Shown here in pieces: positions 55,315 to 64,000 of a DNA stretch of 64,000 nt (position 1 is its first letter; each line of letters opens with the position of its first letter). The DNA is taken from NCBI GenBank assembly GCA_030789695.1, contig CM061132.1, forward strand, positions 34,434,418 to 34,498,417. The letters are read 5' to 3'. The stretch is from Scilla litardierei. Lineage: Eukaryota > Streptophyta > Magnoliopsida > Asparagales > Asparagaceae. Below the pieces are notes generated by a model. The model worked only from the letters and a program-made list of their open reading frames with translations. It did not search any database and was not told where the DNA came from. The translations under genes and the position numbers were made by a program.

Positions 55315-56014
55315 TACAACGACATAATATAAAAAATAAAACTAAAAAGCGACTAAATTACATACCCGGAATCTTGCCTTGGTGCAGGCAAGATATACCG
55401 AACCACCTTCTTTCGCTCCCCGAAGCTGAGCCGCCTTGCGCCCTCGAACCGATCCACCCAAAGCGAGCCGACACCCGTCTCCCAGCCAACCACTTGCCAA
55501 AGAAGATTTCACTTGAGCAGATCCACGTCAGAGACTTCTGGATCAGATCCAAACCTCCTCGCTATCTTGCTAGGACTCGATTGGAGGATAGGAAGAAAAA
55601 AGAGGAATAATTAAGTCGTCGATCGAGCGTGCTCAAAAATCAGGAGCTTCTCGAATCGGAGACTTGGTGCAATTCTTTCCAAGGGGCGTGTACCCTTATT
55701 TATATAGGGAGCCGGACCCCCTTGCTCGTCGCACGAGCAATGTGGGACTAATGAGTGAAAGAGGGATTTAATTAAGTTAGTAAACCTTTCTCAAAGGGCA
55801 AACTTCAACTAATTAAATCTCCCTCATCATTGATCTTCAAAGATGATACAACTTATCATTTCGAAGAGCTTCAAATTTTGAACACGTAGGAACAAACGAT
55901 GACGAATTCCGACTTCGTTTGACCCCTCAAACAATTGCTCAAAGTTGAGCAAAAATCGCAGTTCGTAGCCGTCGTCAATGGTTTCAAAAAAAACCTAAGA
56001 AAACAGCCCTTAAG

Positions 56015-56290
56015 TCGCGGGCGCGCCCGCTAAGGCTTGCGGGCGGGCGCCCGCAATCGGGCGCAGCGGGCACGCCTGCCTGCTTAGCGGGCAGGCCCCG
56101 CTGCGGGCCACAGCGGGCTGGCCCCTGCTGGGCCGTGCAGGTGCGCCAGCCTGCCAAGCGGACTGGCCATGCTACAGCAGCGGGCGCGCCCACCCGGCGG
56201 GCGGGCCCCGCTTCTAAAGAGGGCGCACCCGCCCACCTTAGCAGGCGGGCCCCGCTTTCCCTTGCGGGTGGGCCTACCTTCCAAAGTGGG
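56015..56290. repeat. GC-rich degenerate repeat block in U3 of LTR F
   Basis: About 275 bp of irregular gcgggcgcgcccgc / gcgggcaggccccgct units, many self-complementary, sharply GC-rich against the AT-rich surroundings. It lies 300-600 bp upstream of the LTR TATA box. Confidence 0.8.
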
Positions 56291-57481
56291 ACTGACCCAC
56301 TTTGGCCCCTTTCTGCTGTTTTCGTGTTTCTTGGCTCGTTTGAGCTACGAGTCCAATGCGGGTTTTTCCTGTGGATTCCTCAGGAAGTCTTCTTCAATCC
56401 CAAATGCTAAACTCCTTTTGTTTTAATCTCACAACTGACTTGTGAACTAAATTATTCCATTGCATTGAATGCATTCATCTTTAAAGTTCTTCCTATTACT
56501 AAGATGTGAATACTACTCGGTGTGAGACCCTACAGCCTGACCTTACTACAGGTTGGGACTCAAAGTACCTAGACGACAGTGACCACGAGCAGCAGGTATC
56601 GTCCCTGTTTCAGAATCATACTTACGTGATTGACCCATCGACAAAAAGTGTCGTCGGGATCACTCTGACTGTGTCAGTGATGAATACCGCAGTTTTAGTC
56701 TTCTTCATAAATGTGTCGCTGCTTGGCCTAGGGTATGGTTAATCGTCAATCCCACTTGCCAGGATCGGTCAGTATACAACGGTCTTTGTTATATACATAT
56801 TGTACATCCTACAATGTACCCCGGCTGAGGATTAACATAAAGACCGTACTGAGCCTGTAACACTAACTTCCTCTTTAACGGAAGAGACGAATCCCATCTT
56901 AGTCATTTACTTACCTCGTATGCGTCAAGTGTCACCCAACCTAAGACCTTTCAGCAAGCCTAGCCTTGAAGCTAGGTCATAGATTTAAGTGACACTATTC
57001 ACGAACATGTTTGTATAAATGACTTCAGGTCTTAAGGACCAGCTTGCCTATCATCACTATCGAGTTATTATTGACAGTTTAGTTAAAGATTAACCATTTA
57101 ATAACTCTAAGTTGGTCGTTCAGTGAACTCATTCTCCAATGAGCACCTGTGCCTTATCTCCGACTTCACCAGGCCGAATGACTATGAGATCATTATTACC
57201 CTTAAGGTAAGACAAATACACAACGGTCTATCCGATGTGCCGATACCCTATTCTCGACACATCTATGACCATGAACCGTTTAAGACTTAAGTTCTTATCG
57301 GTCATTCACTTCTCACAATCTAGATCTACATCTAGATACGTGATGACCTCACTTTAAGTCTAAGGAAATTATCTAAGTATATAATTCATAGAATTTATAC
57401 TAGGACAATTGATACAGTATAATTATTAGAACAAGATGTTTATCTTAGGATAAATGCCTCAAGGGCATACATTTTCCTACA

Positions 57482-58560
57482 TCTCCCACTTACACTTAGG
57501 CTATTTATCTCAGTATCTCATACCGCTATAGCATATTAATCACACTGGACATTCATATGTCAAACCTAAGAATGGATCTACTAACGCGTATCTATTATGC
57601 ATTTTAATGGAGTCTTATTATTATTACATCACTTGATCACACATGGTTGATCCTTCGAAACCATCTTTGGATCTCATTCAATGATTTCTCTTCTTGTATA
57701 GCTAACGATTAGCATACACAACTTGATGTAATGTTTATCATTCCTACAAGTCAGTCATTTTTATATACCAAATATCCTAGTGTCAATTATGTCCAATACA
57801 TTAATGACACTAAAGTTTCTATATCTCTGACTCAATCAAAACCTTTTTGACTTGATGTCATATATAGATGGTTTTATAATTTGGAGCTTTTACTTATTCA
57901 CAAAATTTGAACTAAGTAATATGCTCGCTCCCACTGACTTTGAGAACCGTCTGGTTAAATGCTTTAACTTAAATTTCTAAATCTTATTTAGAACATTTAT
58001 TAAGCATAACCAGCCCATTCGTGCTAAATCAAAGTGGAATGTATCAGTGTCAGGTTGACTTGACGAATAAGTCATATCAAGATCCGTTAATAAGAGTCTT
58101 GATGACAACTTACTCAGTCAAAAAAAATCCAACACTTTTATTTCCTTTTAACTGCATTAATCTTCTAACTAAGCAGCATTAATTGCAGCCCAACGAGAAC
58201 TATTCTCATTGTGCATATCATTAGGATCACATCTAATCACATCTAATTTATACCCTTATGGGACTTACTAGTTACTAAGGATTAGAAATATATTTACATA
58301 TATATACTGACTGTTCAGATTAATCTCATTAACTTAAAAACATCCATGACAGCTCAGAAAAATATACACCAAAATAGGTAGCCATACATAGCAATTTAAC
58401 CAGCCATTCATAACAAATCACATTATTAACCAGAGCATATATTCCCAAGATATCCATAATTTCATCCAGAATGAAATAAAGCTTGTTCACCACAAAATCT
58501 ATGAGCGACAATCGCTCAATCGTTGTTTTAAAACATCATTTCGATACATTTATTCAAAAT
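57482..58560 (-). other. non-coding 3' internal part of element F
   Basis: Starts at the purine tract (tctcccactta) next to LTR F. It is AT-rich with no RNase H or other pol motif, so the coding part is missing or lies beyond a later rearrangement. Confidence 0.4.
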
Positions 58561-58589
58561 AAAAGGTATCGACCGCTTCTTGATATCTC

Positions 58590-59350
58590 GAAGTTCCTGA
58601 TCGTATAGTCAGATCAGCCCGTGAGTTTGACTAAGAGTGTCCCCGATTGTATAGCTAGATCAACCTAAGATAGTGGTTGTGTAAGCATCCACTGATCGTA
58701 TAGCCAGATCATCCCACAAGGTCAGCTACGAATTATCTAGTTAGATCAGCCTATGAGGTCGAATACGTAAGAGGCCCCAATCATATGGCCAGATCAGCCA
58801 GTGAGGTCGTTTGAGAATGATCCCTGATCGTATAGCTGGATCAGCCCGCGAGGGCAGCTACCTAAACAACGACCGATTGTATGGTAAGATCAGCTCGTGA
58901 GGTTAGCTAAGAGTGTTTTCCAATCGTATAGCAAGATCGGCCCATAAGGGCGGCTACGCCAGTGGCCCCTGATCGTATAACCAGATCTATATGCATGGTT
59001 GGGTGATCCTCGATCGTATAGCTGGATCGGCTAGTAAGGGTGGCTGCATAAGCAGCCCCTAATTGTATAGCTAGATTAGCCTACGAGGTCGGTTGAGAGT
59101 GATCCTTGATTGTATAGCTAGAACAACATGCGAGGGTAGCTGCGTAAGCGGCCACTGATCATATAACCAGATCAACCCACAAGGTTGGATGAGAGTGATC
59201 CCTGATCGTATAGCTAGTTCAACCTATGAGGGCAGCTACGTAAGCGGCCCTCGATCATATAGCCAGATCAGCCCGCGAGATCGGCTAAGAGTGATCCCCG
59301 ATCGTCTAGCTAGATTCGCCCGCGAGGACGGCTGCATAAGCGGTCCTCTT
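58590..59350. repeat. tandem repeat array, ~50-bp units in ~100-bp pairs
   Basis: About 15 degenerate units of the form gatcgtatagctagatcagcc-cg-gagg-cggct, alternating between versions with gagagtgatcc and acgtaagcggcc. It is not coding. It may be the repeat-rich untranslated region of the adjacent gypsy element, since it lies on the 3' side of its integrase. Confidence 0.85.
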
Positions 59351-59503
59351 GGCAACGAGCTTGTCTTGACGAATGATCTCCAGAGAGAATGCTGCCTTCC
59401 TCATGAATAGGTTACCAAGGTGGAAGCTCATGCCTCTAACTATGGAATTATAGTACCAATCTACCCGATGCTTCTGTCAGATGATAGTTGTGAGCGCTCG
59501 GTC

Positions 59504-60340
59504 TCATACCTCATCAACAAGCTTTGCATTCAATTTGAGGCCTTCCACATTCTTTTCCTCGTCAAAGTGTTTGAGATGAAGTGACTCCTCACTGACCTCT
59601 ACCGGGACTGCTGTCTCTGCTCCAAAGGCGAGCATGAAAGGTGTCTCCTCTGTGGCATCCTTATAGGTCGTTATGTATGGCCAGAGTATCACTGAAAGCC
59701 CTTCTGGCCATGTACCCCGGAAATCTCCAATTCCTCTTCCGCAGTGGCTCCAAGATGCACTTGTTGGCGGCCTTCGCTAATCCGTTGGTCTGAGGATGAG
59801 CTACGGAGGCAAAATGCAGTTTGATCTTCCATTATGAACAGAACTCTTTGAGGCCTGCACAGTCAAACTATGGTCCATTGTCAGTGACTGTGAATCGAGG
59901 GATGCTGAACAAGGAGATGATTGATTTTCAGACAAAGCTCTTGATGTTCTTCCATATGATGCAAGCCAAGGGCTCGGCCTTTATCCACTTTTTGAAGTAG
60001 TCCATAGCTACGACCAAGAACTTCCGTTGTCTACTTGCAGGGGTGAATGGATGAATATATCGAGTCCCCATTTGGCGAAAGGTACATGGCTGATAATTAG
60101 AACTAGGTCGGCTACTGGAGCTGAGCTGTGCTTTGTAAACTTTTGACAATCCGGACATTTTTGCACATACTCAGTTGTATCATCGACCATAGTGGGCCAA
60201 AAATAGCCATATCTTAAGGCCTTCAGAGCGATCCTTTTCCCTCTATATTGATTTCCATAGTGGCCTTCATGGATCTCTCGGATGATCAGCCTCATGTGGC
60301 CCCAATCACTTAAGATATAGAAGAGCATCGAACTTGGCAC
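59504..60340 (-). pseudogene. Ty3/gypsy integrase remnant (element G)
   Basis: Read leftward: zinc-finger part ALRYGYFWPTMVDDTTEY and KCPDCQKF; core start FAKWGLDIF and FLVVAMDYFKKWIKAEPLA; then a broken core where the motif normally carrying the catalytic Glu reads QTNGLAKAANK (Lys in the Glu position); then the C-terminal part TPFMLAFGAETAVPVEV and LKHFDEEKN. Frameshifts split it into several frames. Motifs fit the Tat-like gypsy group. Confidence 0.85.
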
Positions 60341-60344
60341 ATCA

Positions 60345-61480
60345 CCTCCTCTACCATCATATACTGCTCTGCTCTGATAAGGAGCTGATCCTGCGGGGCG
60401 ATTTATGATGCATAGATTTCATCAAGTCTTCACATCTAACCCCTTCTTGAGTGCATCAATGGTCATCACTGTAGCTCTCGACGTTCAGCCTCTCTGAATT
60501 GAAGTGCTTCAGAAAGCCTCTTAATGTCTCCCCTTATTTCTGCACAAAGGTGAATAGGTGGTCCAAGCTTCTCTTCGTCCTTCTTCTTGACATGAATTGT
60601 TTGCAAAAGACTTGGGCCAAGCTCTTGAACGACCCGATAGACCGAATGGAAAGTACATTATACCACTCCTTTGCATCCTTCCTTAGACTTGTTTGGAAAG
60701 CCTGAGAGAGGAGGGAGTCATCGGCCCCTTGTATCTCCATCACTCATTTATAGTCTTGGACATGTTCATGCGGATCGCCTGAGCCATCATATTTGTTTAG
60801 GTCTTGAATCTGGGCAGCTGGGGGGCCGAGCTAATTCTCTTCTTCAATGGGGTTTGCTCCTCATCTGAGCTCGATAACGAGGAGCGATGTCATCGTACAT
60901 CACCTCGGTGCCTGCATCTCTTGAGTCATCAAATGGAAGCACTAGAAGAGTCGCATTGATCCTCATCCGAGCTATTGGAAGAGCTAAGATGGCGGAGGTT
61001 ATCTCTCCAAGCTTTCCTCTAGAGGCCTATGTGAGACCTACAATGAGGGCTGTTACTTCACCCACGATGGATCTCTCTATGTCGATCATCAACCAGAGTA
61101 GGGCGGCGGTCCTCAGCTCAACCAAGTGAGGGCCACGGGCCCCTGAGACCGGATGTAGTTGAGATGTGGCCCACTATCTCACTGACTTGAGCTCCTTCAA
61201 GACTAGGGGAGATGAGGCACTGTTGTTGTTGCTGTGGGGAAGAAGGCATGGTGAACCGTCGTTTCGGATTAGGAGGTACAGTTTCTTAGCCCACTGGCAT
61301 GGTGGATGGAACTTCTGTGTGTTTCTGAGAAGGAGTTGGAATGACTGGTGGGCCGACTCGCGATTGTTTGAGGCTGCAAATTCTTCAATCGTTCTCTCAC
61401 GGTAGTTAGTGCTTGAATATTGACGCTCGCTTCCCATGAGAACGCATGGAACTGCTCCAAAGTCCCTAATTACGGCTGAG
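60345..61480 (-). pseudogene. Ty3/gypsy gag remnant (element G)
   Basis: Gag core NKYDGSGDPHEHVQDYK, MEIQGADDSLLSQAFQ, DAKEWYNVLSIRSIGSF and LDHLFTFVQK, with frame breaks; upstream is an open N-terminal region. Gag runs directly into the integrase near 60345-60400, so protease, RT and RNase H have been deleted. Confidence 0.8.
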
Positions 61481-61623
61481 ACATTTCATGAGTGGAAGAA
61501 CTGGGATCCACGGGGTGCAGCGTAACATCTGCCGTCCCTACGGTAATTTGCCTTTCAGGCCCTTGATAAGTGGGTCGTGTCATCGTCAGTATGGCTTAAG
61601 TCGTGGATGTCAACTCGAATTTC

Positions 61624-61640
61624 TCACAGACGGTGCCAAA
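61624..61640 (-). other. primer-binding site of element G
   Basis: Minus strand TTTGGCACCGTCTGTGA, close to the TGGCGCCGTCTGTGGG type common in Tat-like gypsy elements, abutting the LTR. Confidence 0.75.
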
Positions 61641-62354
61641 TGTTTACTTGTATTTTCTCACCACTGAAATATTGTTGGATGATTATTGATGATGGTATGG
61701 TTGCAGTATCTGGCGTATGATGACGTTGACAGCTAGCTGACTGGGTATGTGGAAAGCTGACCCCTGGCTGAATAGACTTCAATCCGAGCTATTTCAGCCA
61801 AGTCCGAGCTATTTCCCGGCTAGCATCAGCTTCCTGTAACATGAAGAGCTCGTAAGGGAGGGTCGGATCTGGGGTCTGACCTAATCCCTCTGATGCTTAA
61901 GTCGCCGATCTGTTGGGAGATCTACCGATAGTTATTGTATCGACGTATGGGGAAAAAGTAGAATTTTTAAGTAGAGCAGATACTAGTATAAGAGTACTTG
62001 ACTTTTTTTGTTCTCAGAAATTGTCCTCCCTCCCTTTGTCCGAGAGATTACTTACAGACAATTCCTTAATGTACGAGCTTTTAAATTTCTTTATTGCCTT
62101 AGGCCTGAGTTGTCGTCATTGATAACGAGCTTAATGGTGAGTCATTAAATACCTTCATTCTGAGCTGATATGCTTTAAATGAAGGAGCCCAACGGACAGC
62201 TGGGCTATCATCTTAAATGAAGAAACGGTCGGCCTCACGTGAGGACCTCTAGGCTGTTGGGCCAAAGCAGTGAGCTTTACTGGGCTTTTGGTCATGTCCG
62301 CTCAAATAAACAACCGAGTGATCATTAAGTCTGCCCAGTGCTGTATCATCAACA
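61641..62354 (-). repeat. 5' LTR of element G (714 bp)
   Basis: Ends are TGTTTACTTG and CATCAACA (plus strand), that is TGTTGATG at the minus-strand start. It adjoins the PBS. The flanking 5-mer is atatt (62355-62359); the matching copy on the far side was not found. Confidence 0.7.
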
Positions 62355-62675
62355 ATATTCCTTTTTTAAAAATCCTCTGATAAGACCGCTACATCCACCA
62401 CAGCCGCGAGCAACAAAACCTTTAGACCGCCAAAAACGAATCCTTTTATTTTCCCCCAAAGAAATGTGGCCTTGCATTATAAAATGAGTGCAACTGTATA
62501 CACCGAAAAAGTCGGCGTAAAGATGGAAATGTTTACCATAAATGGAAAGCAAATCATTGATTTGTCACTTTACAAGCACCATCTCTCCTACCCTATTTCC
62601 TTTTTTTTGAAAAATCGTCACATCCCTCCACCGAATTTTCGGTGTATACAACAACCTCCGATAAAATAAAAACAA

Positions 62676-62773
62676 GGACAGGTGGGTACACAGTCTATAT
62701 ATGCAAGGTGGTTTATATTTCCTCGGACAGGTGGGTACACAGTCTATATATGCAAGGTGGTTTATATTTCCTC
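62676..62773 (+). promoter_or_regulatory. perfect 49-bp tandem duplication carrying a TATA-like box
   Basis: Units 62676-62724 and 62725-62773 look identical (ggacaggtgggtacacagtc...) and each contains ctatatatgcaagg. Downstream the sequence becomes CT-rich (62850-62930) like a plant leader. No convincing gene follows, so this may be the promoter of an unrecognised short or non-coding transcript. Confidence 0.45.
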
Positions 62774-63851
62774 GCCCAACTCAAAGGGGAGACAAAGATA
62801 CGTGCACAGTTGCAGTACTGGCGTCCACTCCATTAACATTGCACCTTGTTGACTCTTGCCTCTCCCATCTCCCAGCCCCATCGATTTCCAGTCCCCCGTT
62901 TCTTCTCGAATTCAACCAAAAAGGCAGCAGCCACCCCCGTTGACATTTGCTCTACCCTGTGGGCTGTGGGTTTCCAAGATCCTCGTCAACCCTCACCATG
63001 ACCTCTCTCCCCTTCACCACTCACAATTAGACAACCCCTTTTGAGAAGCTATTCTTGTCATCCATCATCATCCCCAATGGCCTACTCCCAAAAACCAAAG
63101 TGTGATGTAGACTCGCAACACTTCATCATCTTTCTTCTCTCTTTATATTTCAAATGACAAGCTACCTTCGCTCCTTTCCGAGTTGCTTTGAGCTTTCTCT
63201 CCGAGCTACACGACGAAATGTGGCCACTAACTGAGATAATGGCCTTACGTTAGAGAAGCCCTTTAAGAGGCAATTAGCTTTTTGATGCCCGAGAGAGCTT
63301 AGATGAAAGCTACTGCTTGCGCTATGGTGTTAACTGTTTCGATCGAGAGTTCAATTGTCGTTTGTCTTTGTACGTAGTCGGCCAAAGCTGAATCCTCCCT
63401 ATTGATGGATGTTTGATCGAATTATGTTTAGACACACGTAATTAGGATATTGATCTCGAGTTTCTTCGACTTTTCATATAGAAGAAGAATTGCGAGTTAA
63501 ATAATCTTGTGAGAGCGAAACACCACGGGGGGCTAAAGTTTTGCTGAGGGATTAAAGAAAGGGGAGGAGATTGCCATCCGTGTCACGACATTCGTTTTGT
63601 TTAGGTAAGCTTCATATTTCGACCTAATTAAAGTTAGCCAATCTCACACTCACCCTCCAGGGATCATATTAAGTTATTGTGATCATTAGAATAAGAACAA
63701 GTAATTTATGTGGATATCAGATGGCAAAGGGAGCCCAATGTGTGGGTGGTGGTGGCCGTCGACGAGCCTGAAAGCCAAGTATTCGGAAAGGGAGTCCGAG
63801 TGGAAGTAGGCGTCACAGTAGCCTGATCTTGGAAGCATGTATATAGATATA
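62774..63851. other. unassigned stretch downstream of the duplicated TATA unit
   Basis: Open frames are short: 62 codons from 62856 and 26 codons from 63076 (MAYSQKPKC...). No family motif and no microRNA that I recognise. AT-rich after 63400. Confidence 0.3.
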
Positions 63852-64000
63852 CTAGAAATAAGCCACGGGAACCCAAGGAAAAATCCGCGGGGGCCGCGGG
63901 CAGCAGAAAAGGAGAGAGAAGCAAGGGTATGTGTGGGTATCGTCGGAGGGTAAAAGGGGAAAAAAACAGGGGCTAAAACGTAAAAAACACTGGGAGGCAA
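63852..64000 (-). mobile_element. Helitron 3' end, continuing past the window edge
   Basis: On the minus strand the sequence ends gcttatttCTAG before T (63851), with a CCGCGG-CCC-CCGCGG hairpin about 35-50 bases earlier and upstream text (ttttaccc, cgacgatacccacacat, cttctctctccttt) matching the 3' half of the Helitron at 40329-40837. The 5' part lies outside the window. Confidence 0.55.

Larger units (their letters stand above)
55075..57481 (-). repeat. 3' LTR (2.4 kb) of a further copia-type element F
   Basis: On the minus strand it begins TGTAGGAAAATGTATGCCC at 57481, preceded by the purine tract AAGTGGGAGA, a familiar plant copia junction. A TATA box (minus TATATAAATA) lies at about 55697-55706. 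The left end (tgaaggattttagcgg) is inferred. Inside are a 24-bp triplicate and a GC-rich block. No partner LTR is in the window. Confidence 0.6.

Noticed and set aside
58590..59350. CRISPR-like array
   Set aside because: Units are degenerate and contiguous with no unique spacers, and the context is a plant nuclear genome.
63076..63165. 26-codon ORF MAYSQKPKC... as a small gene, or a microRNA precursor in 63150-63350
   Set aside because: No family resemblance, and the inverted segments around 63190-63310 pair too poorly for a plant microRNA hairpin.

Overview
This is a window of a flowering-plant nuclear chromosome, AT-rich and dominated by transposable elements. It holds one host gene with GT-AG introns of up to 4.7 kb, long-LTR Ty1/copia (Sirevirus-type), Ty3/gypsy, Helitron, hAT and foldback elements. 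I cannot name the species; no organellar or bacterial signature is visible.

Host gene: about 17.3-38.9 kb, + strand. Ten coding exons (21680-38699) join with consistent phases into an unbroken frame of 857 codons plus stop, after a probable 5'UTR intron of 4 kb. The product matches a conserved land-plant family beginning MNFLLRS, which I believe includes TRIPP, the plant-specific subunit of the TRAPPII vesicle-tethering complex; the family match is firm, the name is from memory. Its introns hold a hAT element with perfect 8-bp target duplications, a copia 3' end, three long foldback elements embedded in (TA)n, a degraded non-autonomous LTR element and a Helitron ending 37 bp before the last exon.

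Left flank (1-17003): a nest. An old LTR with a gag fragment was hit by a Helitron (14942-16652), itself hit by a solo LTR (15264-16255), and separately by a full-length Sirevirus A (2550-14854, minus strand, target duplication TTTCC).

Right flank (38.7-64 kb): adjoining head-to-tail Helitrons (39742-41050), a second full-length Sirevirus B of the same family (41310-53495, plus strand, target duplication ATCAC), LTR fragments, a 2.4-kb LTR of another element, a tandem-repeat array, a gutted Ty3/gypsy element with its 5' LTR and PBS (59.5-62.35 kb), a stretch with a duplicated TATA-like unit, and another Helitron end at the right edge.

Sireviruses A and B share an unusual plan: gag, then a 59/60-nt GT...AG segment with stops in the gag frame, then pol (PR-INT-RT-RH), then a third ORF encoding a basic, probably nuclear protein, then several polypurine tracts. 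Their LTRs carry palindromes repeated every ~114 bp upstream of the TATA box, and two units of the same array recur inside the element just ahead of the third ORF. Both copies carry disabling mutations in gag or pol.
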